From: Roseibium porphyridii
Lineage (GTDB): Bacteria > Pseudomonadota > Alphaproteobacteria > Rhizobiales > Stappiaceae
NCBI RefSeq assembly: GCF_026191725.2
Contig: NZ_CP120863.1
Coordinates: forward strand, 4,692,001 to 4,756,000
DNA length: 64,000 nt
Direction: 5' to 3'
Position numbers and translations under genes: made by a program. The stretch's first letter is position 1, and every line of letters starts with the position of its first letter. The notes beneath the pieces are model-generated. The model did not search any database and had not been told where the DNA came from. It saw only the letters and a program-made list of their open reading frames with translations. Below, one piece after another: positions 7,822-17,305 of the stretch.

Positions 7822-9174
7822 ATGCCACACAGTAGTGTCACACCCGTGCCGTCCAAATTTGCATTTTCCGTAACGCACCGCTCCGTGCTGGCAATCGCCG
7901 CGCCGATGACACTTGCCTATCTGTCGACACCGTTGCTCGGACTGGTCGACATGGCGGTCATCGGGCGGCTGGGTGACGCTGCGCTGTTGGGCGGCATCGC
8001 GATCGGCGGGATCATCTTCGACCTGGCCTTCACGACATTCAACTTTCTGCGCTCCGGCACGACCGGCCTCACGGCACAAGCTTTGGGAGCCGGGAACGAG
8101 CGGGAAGTCCGGGCTACTTTGCTCAGGGCCCTTGTCATTGCTCTTTTGAGTGGCCTTGCGGTCATCTTCGCCCAATTGCCGCTTAAAGAATTCGGGCTCT
8201 GGTTCATGGGCGGCAGCCAGGACGTGCAATCTGCAACCAGCCGCTATTTCGACGTTCGTGTTTACAGCGCTCCTTTTCTGCTGGCCAACTATGCCATTTT
8301 GGGGTGGTTCATCGGACTTAACAAAGCCGGAACCGGGTTATTGCTGCAACTGGTTCTGAACGGCCTCAACATCGCTCTCAGTCTGTGGTTCGTGGTCGGG
8401 CTCGGGTGGAGTGTGGAAGGCGTGGCGTTTGCCACCGTTTTGAGCGAAATATCGGCAACGATTTTCGGACTTGTTCTGATTTTTGCGGCAACGAGGAACG
8501 GAAGCTGGCCAGCTGCAGCCATTGTATTCGATCGCCGGCTGCTGTTGCGCATGATGGCGATCAACCGCGATATCATGATCCGCTCCTTCACGCTGCTCTA
8601 CGCCTTTGCGTTCTTCATGGCACGCTCGGCCGATCAGGGTGACATTGTGCTGGCCGCCAATGCGTTGCTTGAAAAATTCATCATGGTTGCAGCGTTCTTC
8701 CTGGATGGTCTGGCCACAGCGGCTGAACAACTGGCCGGACGCGCCGTTGGAGCGAAACACAGACCCGCATTCGACCGGACACTCAAACTGACGGCACTTT
8801 GGAGCTTTGCACTGGCCGGGCTTCTTGCAATGCTCTTTTGGGCCTTCGGACCGTTCATGATCGATTTCATGACGACTTCGCCGGAAGTCAGGCAGACAGC
8901 GGCAACTTTCCTGGCCTGGGCGGTGCTCACACCCCTGTTCGGTGTGCTGGCATTTCAGATGGACGGCGTTTTTATTGGTGCGACCTGGTCTTCCACCATG
9001 CGCAACATGATGCTCCTATCACTGGTGCTCTACCTTGCTGCTTACTACGCCTTTTTCCCGTATCTCGGCAATCATGGTCTCTGGCTGGCCTTGTTGCTGT
9101 TTTTCGGCGCTCGGGGCTTCACCATGCTGGCTGCCTGTCAAAAACGCGCAGCTGAAACCTTTAAAGAAGGCTGA
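7822..9174 (+). CDS. MATE family efflux transporter (DinF-like)
   Basis: A 450-residue inner-membrane protein with about twelve hydrophobic segments in two similar halves, the MATE topology. The N-terminal half shows PMTLAYLSTPLLGLVDMAVIG, close to the DinF/NorM signature around TM1, and LRSGTTGLTAQALGAG. Such carriers export organic cations or toxic compounds in exchange for Na+ or H+. Sequence style is closer to the DinF branch than NorM. It ends two bases before the end of the convergent pyrD, with no terminator visible between them. Confidence 0.92.
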   Translation: MPHSSVTPVPSKFAFSVTHRSVLAIAAPMTLAYLSTPLLGLVDMAVIGRLGDAALLGGIAIGGIIFDLAFTTFNFLRSGTTGLTAQALGAGNEREVRATLLRALVIALLSGLAVIFAQLPLKEFGLWFMGGSQDVQSATSRYFDVRVYSAPFLLANYAILGWFIGLNKAGTGLLLQLVLNGLNIALSLWFVVGLGWSVEGVAFATVLSEISATIFGLVLIFAATRNGSWPAAAIVFDRRLLLRMMAINRDIMIRSFTLLYAFAFFMARSADQGDIVLAANALLEKFIMVAAFFLDGLATAAEQLAGRAVGAKHRPAFDRTLKLTALWSFALAGLLAMLFWAFGPFMIDFMTTSPEVRQTAATFLAWAVLTPLFGVLAFQMDGVFIGATWSSTMRNMMLLSLVLYLAAYYAFFPYLGNHGLWLALLLFFGARGFTMLAACQKRAAETFKEG

Positions 9175-9176
9175 TG

Positions 9177-10271
9177 TCAGGCTTTTTCACCTGCCCATGC
9201 GTCCATGTTGGCATCCCTCGCCTGCCTCAGCGAGGAAAGCCCCTGTTCTTCAAGCTTGTCCGACAGCCCGTCCAGAATATCACCAACCAATGCAGGTCCT
9301 TTGAAAACTAGCGAAGAATAGAGCTGCAAGAGATCTGCTCCCGCAGTGATCTTGGTCCACGCGGTTTCGGCGCTATCGATGCCGCCAACTCCAATGATCG
9401 GCAATTCAGGTCCTGCAAGCTTGCGTGCCCTGGCGAGCATAATCGTCGATTTGCGGAAAAGCGGACGGCCCGAGAGGCCTCCGGCTTCAGCTGACGGCCC
9501 ATGTCCGCTCAGGCCATCTCGGCTAACTGTGGTGTTTGAAACGATCAACCCATCGACGCTTTTCGCCAGGACTTCCTCGACGATGTCGGAAAGGTCTTCA
9601 TCTGCAACATCTGGAGCTATCTTGAGAAGCACGGGCACATGACGGCCAATTTTCTGAGTGCACTCATCACGCGCAGAAATCACGCCCGTCAAAAGCTCGG
9701 CCAGAACCGATCGCGCCTGCAGGTCGCGCAGGCCGGGCGTATTCGGCGATGAAATATTGACGGTGAAATAGGTTGCGATGTCGGCAAAGGCATAAATGCC
9801 GCTGACATAGTCGGCGATCCGGTCCTCAGCATCCTTATTCGCCCCAACATTGATACCGACAATGCCGGAAAGTTTTCGCCTCGCATCAAGACGTTTGCGC
9901 AGCGCTTCGTGTCCGTCATTGTTAAATCCATAGCGATTGATAACGCCCTGATCGGCAGGCAATCGAAAGACGCGCGGACGCGGATTACCAGGTTGTGGCC
10001 TTGGTGTTACGGATCCGACTTCCGCATGACCGAACCCAAGCTTCAGAAGCGCATCCGGTACCTCGCCATTCTTATCGAAACCTGCTGCCATGCCGAGAGG
10101 ATTCGGGAAGGTCAAATCCCATAGTTTCACCGCAAGACGCGGGTCAGACCGGCGTCTTTGGCCAGGCAGGACACCGGACTTCAGCGCAAGTATCGTCATC
10201 TTGTGCGCGGTCTCTGCGTCCAAACCGCGAAGAACCTTCAGTGCCGCCTTGTCCAACCACGGCAAACTCAT
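9177..10271 (-). CDS. pyrD: Dihydroorotate dehydrogenase (quinone), class 2
   Basis: A 364-residue enzyme of pyrimidine synthesis that oxidises dihydroorotate to orotate, passing electrons to the membrane quinone. The amphipathic N-terminus (LDKAALKVLRGLDAETAHKM) is typical of membrane-associated class 2. FMN-site and catalytic motifs include NPLGMAAGFDKNGEV, TVNISSPNTPGLRDLQ (catalytic Ser region of class 2) and IIGVGGIDS. The start at 10271 is fixed by an ATGA overlap with the upstream DUF952 gene; a longer frame exists but would lie inside that gene. Coupled DUF952-pyrD is a common arrangement in Rhizobiales relatives. Confidence 0.96.
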   Translation of the reverse strand: MSLPWLDKAALKVLRGLDAETAHKMTILALKSGVLPGQRRRSDPRLAVKLWDLTFPNPLGMAAGFDKNGEVPDALLKLGFGHAEVGSVTPRPQPGNPRPRVFRLPADQGVINRYGFNNDGHEALRKRLDARRKLSGIVGINVGANKDAEDRIADYVSGIYAFADIATYFTVNISSPNTPGLRDLQARSVLAELLTGVISARDECTQKIGRHVPVLLKIAPDVADEDLSDIVEEVLAKSVDGLIVSNTTVSRDGLSGHGPSAEAGGLSGRPLFRKSTIMLARARKLAGPELPIIGVGGIDSAETAWTKITAGADLLQLYSSLVFKGPALVGDILDGLSDKLEEQGLSSLRQARDANMDAWAGEKA

Positions 10272-10612
10272 TTTCCCAACTCCGGAAAGACATGATCGCC
10301 ATCCTTGCCGAGCGGCAGCTCCTTGACCCAAACAGCAGACGCTGGGTCAAGATCCGAATAAAGGTGCGGAAACAAGGCACCGCCGCGCGAAGGCTCCCAC
10401 TTCAGCTCTTCACCAAGGGCATCAGTGTCAAAGGCTGCCAAAAGCAGGTTTTCCTGACCGACAAAGTGCTTTTGTGCCGTTTCTCGCACCTGATCCGCAG
10501 TTGAAAAGTGTATGAAACCATCCGAAAGATCCACAGGAGCGCCTTTAAAGCGTCCTTCCTGGATCGCGGTCTGCCAAAGAGATCGTGGAACGATCTTGAA
10601 AATCAGGGTCAT
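10268..10612 (-). CDS. DUF952 family protein
   Basis: A 114-residue protein matching the small DUF952 family. It begins with IFKIVPRSLWQTAIQEGRFKG, then DGFIHFSTADQVRETAQKHF, and ends with the acidic-hydrophobic LYSDLDPASAVWVKELPL segment. These blocks give a compact alpha/beta fold related to the ADP-ribosyltransferase-like shape in some predictions, but no activity is established. Its stop overlaps the pyrD start (ATGA), so the two are co-translated. The start is the first ATG of the frame. Confidence 0.9.
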   Translation of the reverse strand: MTLIFKIVPRSLWQTAIQEGRFKGAPVDLSDGFIHFSTADQVRETAQKHFVGQENLLLAAFDTDALGEELKWEPSRGGALFPHLYSDLDPASAVWVKELPLGKDGDHVFPELGK

Positions 10613-10909
10613 CCGTGTGCCTTTTCGCGAGACGGCAGCGCGGGTTATTCCAATCCTGCCGTCAATTCCGCCGGCAGGACACTACTCAAGTGAATTCTGT
10701 CGAACAAGCTGACCATTGGCCACTTGTTCACGGCACGACATTTTTTTAAGGATAAACGCTGAAACTTCTGCCATGAGAGACGCAGCAACACAGCAAAATA
10801 CGAAATTCGCACCTGTCTCGTCTAAAGAGCGTTGTTCCAATTTGCACACTCGGCATTCAAATCGTTTGGCGCTATCATTCGCCGTGTCTGAAAAGCGAGT
10901 AATAGCGGA
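10613..10909. other. Intergenic region between DUF952 and nuclease genes
   Basis: About 300 bases between divergent genes. No open frame with a ribosome site and no clear RNA or hairpin was seen. Promoters for both flanking genes should lie here, but I cannot place them convincingly. Confidence 0.4.
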
Positions 10910-11809
10910 ATGAATCTGAGGTCAGTCTTGGTACCTGCTCTTGTGCTGACCGCCGCCGGCGGTCTGCTTGCGGTGCTGTTGTTGGCCGACCCGCCTAACT
11001 CATCCTCCGATGAAACAGCCGCCAGCCGTGACGGCCAACTGGCAAAGGCTTTGGTGGCAGAGACCCAAAACGAAATCTCCAGTGCGCAAACTTCTCCACC
11101 TGCCCCGGCAGCGCCCGCTCCTCTTCCAGGAAACATCCGGGATGTCTCACCTGACGGGGTCAGCGCGCCAAAAGTGAGTGGCGGTTTGAAGCGTATTGCG
11201 CCTTCCAAGCGCTATCTGGAACTCAAGGATCCGCCGGTCGAGCCGATCCCGGATGGCCCTCTGGAACTTGTCAGGGTGCAGGTCCTGGACGGTGGCCGGC
11301 TGCGTGCGAACCAAATCACGGTCAAGCTGGCTCACATTATTCCGCTCGAGCCGGAAGAGACCTGTGTTTCCCGCCTTGGCGGCACCTGGCCTTGCGGAGC
11401 GCGCGCCAGAACTTTTCTGCGCGGATTGATCCGCCAATTCAAGGTCAACTGCGAAAAGATCGAAGAACTCGGCCCCCGGCAAATCCTGGCAACCTGCAGC
11501 AGAGGCAAGATAGATCTCAGTACCCGGTTGGTCCGCTATGGATGGGCGGATCCTCTTGAGAATGCCCCCGACCACCTGCAGGAACTGGCACTCAAGGCCA
11601 AGGAGCGAAAGATCGGCAAATGGCAGGCAGAATGGTTGAAAGACCTGCCTGCCACACAATGGGAAAACGACCCGACTGCCGCACTGCCCGGCCTTGAAGT
11701 GATCGAGCCTGAAATCGTCGAATGGAGCCTCAGAGCCGATCCCGAAGCACCGGAAGACGACACATCGCTTTTCGGCCTTGGCGATCCGGCCATTGCCCCC
11801 CAGCAATGA
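10910..11809 (+). CDS. Exported or membrane-anchored thermonuclease (SNase)-like protein
   Basis: A 299-residue protein. Residues ~6-26 form a single hydrophobic helix (signal anchor or signal peptide). An Ala/Pro/Ser-rich linker follows to about residue 85, then an SNase/OB-fold region at ~105-250 with VRVQVLDGGRLRANQITVKL, GGTWPCGARARTFLRGLI and LVRYGWADPLEN, ending in GKWQAEWL. Four cysteines in the fold could form disulfides in the periplasm. I cannot align the three SNase catalytic residues with confidence, so nuclease activity is uncertain; many such proteins annotated as ExoI-like have unknown roles. It is monocistronic and closed by a terminator. Confidence 0.82.
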   Translation: MNLRSVLVPALVLTAAGGLLAVLLLADPPNSSSDETAASRDGQLAKALVAETQNEISSAQTSPPAPAAPAPLPGNIRDVSPDGVSAPKVSGGLKRIAPSKRYLELKDPPVEPIPDGPLELVRVQVLDGGRLRANQITVKLAHIIPLEPEETCVSRLGGTWPCGARARTFLRGLIRQFKVNCEKIEELGPRQILATCSRGKIDLSTRLVRYGWADPLENAPDHLQELALKAKERKIGKWQAEWLKDLPATQWENDPTAALPGLEVIEPEIVEWSLRADPEAPEDDTSLFGLGDPAIAPQQ

Positions 11810-11837
11810 GCGCAGCAACCATAGTCTTCAGAATTTG

Positions 11838-11861
11838 AAAGGCGGCATTCACGCCGCCTTT
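11838..11861. terminator. Bidirectional terminator between convergent genes
   Basis: AAAGGCGGC and GCCGCCTTT form a perfect 9-bp stem with a 6-nt loop, with flanking A/T tails usable on both strands. It separates the nuclease-like gene from lysK. Confidence 0.85.
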
Positions 11862-11866
11862 CCTGT

Positions 11867-13525
11867 TTAGGTCGAGAGTTCGCCCGCGAGTGCCTTCCGG
11901 ATCATCTCCCGGGTCTCGGCTATGCCGTAAAGAGCCACGAATGAGCCGAAACGCGGGCCCTTTTCCTGGCCGAGCAGAAGCTGATAGAGCGCGGAGAACC
12001 AGACAACCGAAACTCCAGGACCACCATCAGGGCCTTTTTTCTTCGGATCCTGGTACCGCTCAATTGCACGCGCCACATCGAGCACCGCATCCTGAATGGC
12101 CGCGCCATCGGCGTCCTGCGGCAATGCTGCCAGTTTTTCGTCCAGCTGACGAAGCGCGGCCTGCTCGGTTTCGTCTGGAGCCTTGAACGACTTGGCCGGT
12201 CGAACAAAGTCCTCAAAGTAACGGATCGCATAACCAACGAGCGCATCCAGATCCGGATGCGTCGCAGGTGTGACACCCGGTGCATAGCGCGAGATGAAGG
12301 CCCAGAGGACGTCTTTGTTTTCCGCATTGGAAGCTGACACCAGATTGAGCAGCATGGCAAAAGGCACTGGCAAATCAATCTTCGGAATATTGCCGGAGTG
12401 GATGTGCCAGGCCGGATTCTGCAGCTTTTGCTCAACCGGCATCTGCTCGTATTTCTGAGCAAACGTGTAGTACTCGTCGACCGCTTTCGGAATGACGTCG
12501 AAATAGAGCTTCTTTGCAGTTTTGGGCTTCTGATAGTTATACAGCGCCAGGCTTTCAGGCGCCGCATAGGTCAGCCATTCGTCAATGGTCAGGCCATTGC
12601 CCTTGGACTTGGAAATCTTTTCTCCCTTTTCGTCCAGGAACAGCTCATAGACATAGTGCTCAGGAGCCTTTCCGCCCAAAATGTTGCAGATCTTGTCGTA
12701 GATCGGCGCATTGGTCATGTGGTCCTTGCCGAACATTTCGAAATCGACATCAAGTGCCGCCCAGCGCATACCAAAGTCCGGCTTCCACTGAAGCTTCACC
12801 TGCCCACCGGTCACCGGCAAAGTGATGTCCTCGCCGGTTTCATCCTGGAACGTTATGGTGCCGTCTTTCGCGTTGACCTCTTTCATCGGCACGTAAAGAA
12901 CGCGCCCAGAACTCGGCGAGATCGGCAGGAAAGGTGAATAGGTTGCCTGACGCTCTTCGCCCAGCGTCGGCAGCATGACGTCCATGATCTTCTGATATTT
13001 TTGTGTCGCCAGGATCAGGACTTCGTCGAACTTGCCGGACTTGTAATACTCCGTCGCGCTCGCGAATTCGTAGTCGAAGCCGAATGTATCGAGGAACCGG
13101 CGCAACATCGCATTGTTGTGAGCGGCGAAACTGTCGAAATCCCCACCGAACGGATTGGGAACGGCGCTCAAAGGCATTTGAAGATATGGCTCAAGTGCTG
13201 CCCGATCCGGAACATTTTCCGGGATCTTGCGCATTCCGTCCATATCATCGGAGAAACACAGGAGACGCGTCGGTATCTTGTCTTCTGTGAGCAAACGGAA
13301 AGCCGTGCGCACCATGGTTGTGCGCAGCACTTCACCGAAGGTTCCGATATGCGGCAGACCGGACGGGCCATAGCCGGTTTCGAACAGAACCGGCTTTTCC
13401 GGATCCCGCTTCTCGATACGTTTGACCAGTTTTCGCGCTTCTTCGAACGGCCAGGCTTTCGATTTCCGGGCCGCCTCGACAAAGTCTTGCGAAAGGTCAA
13501 GCGGAGGCAGGGATTGGTCGGTCAT
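11867..13525 (-). CDS. lysK: Lysyl-tRNA synthetase, class I
   Basis: A 552-residue class I LysRS, the archaeal-type enzyme that replaces class II LysU/LysS in many alphaproteobacteria. It charges tRNA-Lys with lysine. The HIGH-equivalent motif appears in [20 protein letters not shown] near residue 55 and the KMSKS-equivalent in [12 protein letters not shown]. The C-terminal half is the helical anticodon-binding cage. The start at 13525 ([11 protein letters not shown]) is preferred because homologues begin here; 24 upstream codons lack similarity. No strong ribosome site precedes this ATG. It stands alone between two terminator or palindrome regions. Confidence 0.96.
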   Translation of the reverse strand: MTDQSLPPLDLSQDFVEAARKSKAWPFEEARKLVKRIEKRDPEKPVLFETGYGPSGLPHIGTFGEVLRTTMVRTAFRLLTEDKIPTRLLCFSDDMDGMRKIPENVPDRAALEPYLQMPLSAVPNPFGGDFDSFAAHNNAMLRRFLDTFGFDYEFASATEYYKSGKFDEVLILATQKYQKIMDVMLPTLGEERQATYSPFLPISPSSGRVLYVPMKEVNAKDGTITFQDETGEDITLPVTGGQVKLQWKPDFGMRWAALDVDFEMFGKDHMTNAPIYDKICNILGGKAPEHYVYELFLDEKGEKISKSKGNGLTIDEWLTYAAPESLALYNYQKPKTAKKLYFDVIPKAVDEYYTFAQKYEQMPVEQKLQNPAWHIHSGNIPKIDLPVPFAMLLNLVSASNAENKDVLWAFISRYAPGVTPATHPDLDALVGYAIRYFEDFVRPAKSFKAPDETEQAALRQLDEKLAALPQDADGAAIQDAVLDVARAIERYQDPKKKGPDGGPGVSVVWFSALYQLLLGQEKGPRFGSFVALYGIAETREMIRKALAGELST

Positions 13526-13630
13526 TTTATAAATTCGTTCTGTTTGTTTGGATGAATTGCGCAACATAACGGAAGGCTTTTTGGGGCCTCGGGCCAAATG
13601 CTGCGGCGCGACACTAGATCAAGCAGCATT

Positions 13631-13664
13631 CATGTGCAATCACATGTCGCAAGTCCACGACTTG
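13631..13664. repeat. Two adjacent short palindromes upstream of lysK
   Basis: CATGTG-CAAT-CACATG (13631-13646) and CAAGTC-CAC-GACTTG (13650-13664) are perfect 6-bp inverted repeats set four bases apart between divergent genes. They could be operator sites or RNA hairpins. Confidence 0.4.
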
Positions 13665-13735
13665 AAGCTTTCACGCCAAGCCTATACACCGGGCCTTCGA
13701 AATCGAACATAACCGGCGCCACTGGAGAATGAATA

Positions 13736-14155
13736 GTGACTATGAATGAGCCGATCAGCGTACAGGAAGCCCTCATCTATGTGATGGTCATCGTCTCGGC
13801 GTCGGACAACGAAATGACCGATATGGAACTGGCGACGATTGGCGATGTGGTCAAGATGCTCCCGGTCTTCCAAGGGTATGACAGCGCACGGATCATCCCT
13901 GCCGCGCAACGCTGCGGTGACATCCTGCAGGAAGACGATGGTCTCAAACTGGTGCTGGAGCTGGTGGGTGACGTGCTTCCGGCCAAGCTTTACGACACGG
14001 CTTATGCGCTTGCTGTCGAAGTTGCAGCGGCCGATCTTCACGTTGAACAGGAAGAGCTGCGCATCCTCCAGCTGCTTCGTGACCGGTTCAGTCTCGACAA
14101 GCTGACCGTCGCAGCAATCGAACGTGGAGCAATTGCGCGTCATCGCTCGGTTTAA
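13736..14155 (+). CDS. TerB-like (tellurite resistance/TerB domain) protein
   Basis: A 139-residue all-helical protein matching the TerB fold. It has an acidic helix pair SASDNEMTDMELATIGDVVKML, then a repeat-like second half AVEVAAADLHVEQEELRILQLLRDRFSLD, which carries the D/E clusters thought to bind a metal in TerB. Single TerB domains occur widely in alphaproteobacteria outside ter operons, so tellurite resistance should not be assumed. GGAG lies 8 bases before the GTG at 13736, making GTG the better start; an ATG two codons later is possible. It is followed 18 bases later by a hydrolase frame on the same strand. Confidence 0.85.
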   Translation: MTMNEPISVQEALIYVMVIVSASDNEMTDMELATIGDVVKMLPVFQGYDSARIIPAAQRCGDILQEDDGLKLVLELVGDVLPAKLYDTAYALAVEVAAADLHVEQEELRILQLLRDRFSLDKLTVAAIERGAIARHRSV

Positions 14156-14173
14156 ACAAGGCGGACCGACGGG

Positions 14174-15250
14174 TTGAAAAAACCCAGGCAAAAACGCAAC
14201 AGGATATTTCCAATAGGCTTTGCCGCTCTTTCGGTGTTGACCATTGCTGCGTTGATTGTCTTTCTCTCCGGCCTTGGAGATTTTGACCTTTCAAGGTTTG
14301 AAACACGCGAGCTCAGTTTTCAGGACCAGCGACACCAGATTTCCGGGTCGTTGATCCTTCCGGCTGAACACCCGACTTCGCTTGTGCTTCTGATCCACGG
14401 CGACGGGCCGACAGACAGATTTGCCAATGGCGGTTATCTGCCGCTCATCAATGCACTCGTTGACGACGGCATCGCTGTCTTTTGCTGGGACAAACCAGGG
14501 ATCGGCAAAAGCGACGGTGACTGGCTGCAATATTCACTTTCCGAACGCGCAGACCTTGCAGAAGCCGCACTGACGGCGTTGGCATTGGAAGAGGACCTTT
14601 CAGGGGTCCGCAAGGGCGTTCTTGGCTTCTCTCAGGGAGGCTGGGTGATCGCGGACCTTGCCGCAGGCAACACAAACGCCGAATTCGCTATTATCATTGG
14701 CGGTGCCGTCAACTGGCAGCGGCAAGGTCTTTATTATCAGCGCCGCCGTCTTGAAAGCACCGGCGTTTCTGCGGACGAGATAGAAGCAGCGTTGGAAAAA
14801 AGTGCCGCTGCCAATCGACAAATGATCGCCAAAGATTTCGACTACCAGGACTACCTCGAGCTTGCCGGACCCCATCCCATGAGCGCCAGTCGCTTCCGGT
14901 TCGTTCGAAAAAACCTGTCGGCGGACTCTTCGGACCATCTGACGAAGATTACGATTCCGGTGCTAACCCTGCACGGAAGCGAAGATCTGAATGTTGACCC
15001 CGACTACAATTCAAGCCGCTAACGGCGTCTCTTGGCGTCCGGGCATGCTGCAAATCGCAGCGACATGATCAATGGCGGAACGCACAGTCTTTTGCGTGCA
15101 GAGTGGTTCAATTACCAGCTTGAAGGCCAGATGCCATGGTGGTCCCAGGCAGCATTTCTCGCTTTGGGGCGGTACGCCTATGCGCCTGAAACGCTGGATA
15201 TACTGACGACGTGGATTGCGCAGCAAGCGCGTTCTCAAACTAAAAACTGA
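14174..15250 (+). pseudogene. Alpha/beta hydrolase interrupted by an in-frame TAA
   Basis: The frame starts at a TTG (AAGGCGG upstream; no ATG is available after the preceding in-frame stop). It has a membrane-anchor helix at residues ~13-33 and an alpha/beta hydrolase domain: LVLLIHGDGPTD oxyanion region, nucleophile elbow GFSQGG, and acid residue in LTLHGSEDLNVD. A TAA at 15020-15022 ends it at 282 residues. The same frame then stays open to 15250 and reads on as RRLLASGH..., including the expected catalytic histidine in NGGTHSLLRAEW and a normal C-terminal helix. The two parts together give a standard ~358-residue serine hydrolase, so the stop removes the catalytic His. Likely a recent nonsense mutation or a sequencing error (TAC/TAT to TAA). 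Confidence 0.8.
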
Positions 15251-15291
15251 CAGGTCGCTTATGCTCTGGTTTCAGGTCCTGTAGCTTCGCG

Positions 15292-15693
15292 TCAGTTCAA
15301 GCTCCGAATACTGTCAGGAAGGTCCAGTGAAAACGCCGGTATCGTTACGTTGAAGAGTGTTCCGTCGGGCCGCTCCATCTCATAGGCACCCGCCATGATT
15401 CCGCTGTCCGTCGCCAGCGGGCAGTGAGAGGAGTATTCGTAGGTTTCCCCAGGCTCGATAACCGGCTGTTCTCCGACGACGCCCGGTCCGCTCACTTCTT
15501 CCTGCCGTCCGAGGCCATCGGTAATCTGCCAGTAGCGGGATTTCAGTTGAACCGGTTCGTTGCCGCCATTGTGGATCTCGACCATATAGGCCCAGATAAA
15601 TTCACTTTCTTCCGGGCGCGATTCATCGTCCAGATAAAATGGTTCGACGGAAACTTCGATTCCTTCGGTTGTGGCGCTGTAACTGCCCGACAC
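15292..15693 (-). CDS. apaG: ApaG domain protein
   Basis: A 133-residue beta-sandwich protein of the ApaG/DUF525 family. The core is seen in FIWAYMVEIHNGGNEPVQLKSRYWQITDGLG and VVGEQPVIEPGETYEYSS, followed by the GIMAGAYEMERPDG strand pair. ApaG proteins have a fibronectin-III-like fold. The E. coli gene has been linked with Co2+ resistance and Mg2+ efflux, but the molecular role is unsettled. Length is typical. It is a single gene on the minus strand, convergent with the broken hydrolase. Confidence 0.95.
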   Translation of the reverse strand: MSGSYSATTEGIEVSVEPFYLDDESRPEESEFIWAYMVEIHNGGNEPVQLKSRYWQITDGLGRQEEVSGPGVVGEQPVIEPGETYEYSSHCPLATDSGIMAGAYEMERPDGTLFNVTIPAFSLDLPDSIRSLN

Positions 15694-15841
15694 GATTAAT
15701 CCTTTTGCTTCCGGGTGAGGACCCGTTCATTCAAAACGGGCTTATAAGGCGTATGACGTAAGCGTGAAAGGGACTGACTTGTGATTTCCGAGTGGATTTT
15801 GCATGTAGACCGCTGAATTTTCCAATTATGTGACCATCAAC

Positions 15842-16450
15842 ATGTTCGATGCCCGAATTCGTCCTCTGATCGATCCGCCCCTGAACCAAATGGGTCAGGC
15901 GTTGGCGGCTGCCGGCATCAGTGCAAACGCGGTGACCCTGTTCGGTTTCGCCTTGGGTCTTGTCGCAGCCCTGGCGATCGCTTGCGGCGCGACGCTTGCC
16001 GGCTTCTTTCTGATTGGCTTGAACCGTCTGGCGGATGGCCTTGATGGTGCAATTGCACGAGCCTCCGGCAAGACCGATCTCGGCGGATACCTCGATATCA
16101 CACTCGACTTTTTCTTTTATGGCGCTATCCCGCTTGCTTTTGCCATGCTGGACCCTGCAAACAACGCCCTTCCTGCAGCAGCCCTTCTATGCAGCTTCTA
16201 CGCCAACGGTTCAGCCTTTCTGGCCTTCGCAATCATGGCGGAACGTAAACAGTTGACGACGGACGCACGCGGTTCCAAGTCTCTCTACTATCTCGGCGGT
16301 CTGGCTGAAGGGGCTGAAACCATCGCCCTTTTCCTATTGATGGCCCTCTTTCCCGCCTGGTTCCCCGTTTTGGCCTGGGGATTTGCGTTGGTTTGTTTCG
16401 TTTCAGCCGCGGCCCGTGTCATGATTGGCGTCGCAGCCTTGAAAGACTAG
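15842..16450 (+). CDS. CDP-alcohol phosphatidyltransferase family protein
   Basis: A 202-residue inner-membrane enzyme of phospholipid head-group transfer, moving a phosphatidyl or similar group from a CDP-linked donor to an alcohol. The signature aspartates are in RLADGLDGAIARASG and YLDITLD, matching D-x2-D-G-x2-A-R...G-x3-D-x3-D, with the R-to-G spacing one residue shorter than in PgsA. About six hydrophobic helices follow the motif pattern of the family. Its acceptor is not evident: it is not clearly PgsA, PssA or Pcs. The ATG at 15842 is chosen since relatives begin M-x-DARLRPLIDPPLN; a GTG at 15830 is the alternative. No good ribosome site is seen for either. Confidence 0.9.
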   Translation: MFDARIRPLIDPPLNQMGQALAAAGISANAVTLFGFALGLVAALAIACGATLAGFFLIGLNRLADGLDGAIARASGKTDLGGYLDITLDFFFYGAIPLAFAMLDPANNALPAAALLCSFYANGSAFLAFAIMAERKQLTTDARGSKSLYYLGGLAEGAETIALFLLMALFPAWFPVLAWGFALVCFVSAAARVMIGVAALKD

Positions 16451-16504
16451 GGCTTGAGCGCCTGAATGCACTCTTCCTCGAGGATGGTGCCCTAGGGCTG
16501 AATG

Positions 16505-17305
16505 TCACTTGGCTCTTGTGTCGTTGAGCCCTTCGTCCAAAAGATAGCGTGTCTTCCATTCTTCACTGACTTTGTCCGCAAGTTTTGCCACAGGCAGCGG
16601 AATGCCTTTGGCGACAGCGCCATCAAAACCGAGATGCGTGATGAGATCGGCCAGGACAGTCTCCGGATCAGTCGCCAATTCGTCATAGGTTATCCGATAG
16701 GGATCAAGTCCTTCCCGCGAAAACCAGTTGCTCCACGCATCTTCATAGTGCGTGACTTCCTCAATCGTCTTACGGATCAGATCCCGGTCGTAGTCCGGTT
16801 CTTGCGGTTCAGAGGTTCTTTCCAGCTCGGTTCCATCTGGCGCCTTGTGCCAAAGGCCGGTTTGCATTGCCTTGATCAACGAGATCGCCTGGGCAAGCTT
16901 ATCCTGCCGTGTCAGGTGGACAATACATGTTTTGCCGAATTCCGCCTCGAAGCGCGCCAGATCACCTGAAACGTCTGAGTGAATGTACTCCAGCTGCTCA
17001 AAGAAGAAGCTCGCGCTTTTCCGCTGCAATCGCAGGCCGAAGAGATTGCTCTCCCCCATTCCCTTGGAACGAGCGCGGTTGAAAACTGCCTTCAGAGCCG
17101 AAGCCTTATCTTCGTAGGCAACAGTCTGAAGGTTCAGGGATTTCTGCCAGGCCGCCAGTGTCGGCACGTGGAAATAGGATTCCGGCCTTCCGGCAACGCC
17201 TGTTGCCGCCAGCAGTCTGCACAACAGAGTGCTGCCGCTGCGCGGTGAAGTACAAATGATATAGGCCTGATAACCGAACCGGGACTGAACCGCCATCTGC
17301 GCCAT
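16505..17305 (-). CDS. Stf0 family sulfotransferase
   Basis: A 266-residue protein resembling the trehalose 2-sulfotransferase (Stf0) family, which moves sulfate from PAPS to a sugar or similar acceptor. The 5'-phosphosulfate-binding loop is CTSPRSGSTLLCRLLAATGVAG near residues 18-39, with FHVPT shortly after. A second conserved block is TCIVHLTRQDKLAQAISL (3'-phosphate-binding Arg/Ser region), followed by the lid with WSNWF and LDPYRITYDEL. AAGGA lies six bases before the ATG. It stands alone, with no PAPS-synthesis or glycan genes nearby, so the acceptor is unknown. Some relatives act on carbohydrate or lipid head groups. Confidence 0.88.
   Translation of the reverse strand: MAQMAVQSRFGYQAYIICTSPRSGSTLLCRLLAATGVAGRPESYFHVPTLAAWQKSLNLQTVAYEDKASALKAVFNRARSKGMGESNLFGLRLQRKSASFFFEQLEYIHSDVSGDLARFEAEFGKTCIVHLTRQDKLAQAISLIKAMQTGLWHKAPDGTELERTSEPQEPDYDRDLIRKTIEEVTHYEDAWSNWFSREGLDPYRITYDELATDPETVLADLITHLGFDGAVAKGIPLPVAKLADKVSEEWKTRYLLDEGLNDTRAK

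Noticed and set aside
12398..12937. 179-codon plus-strand frame within lysK
   Set aside because: Antisense to a conserved synthetase; no protein features.
13736..14155. Tellurite resistance operon
   Set aside because: A lone TerB-like domain without other ter genes does not support tellurite resistance.
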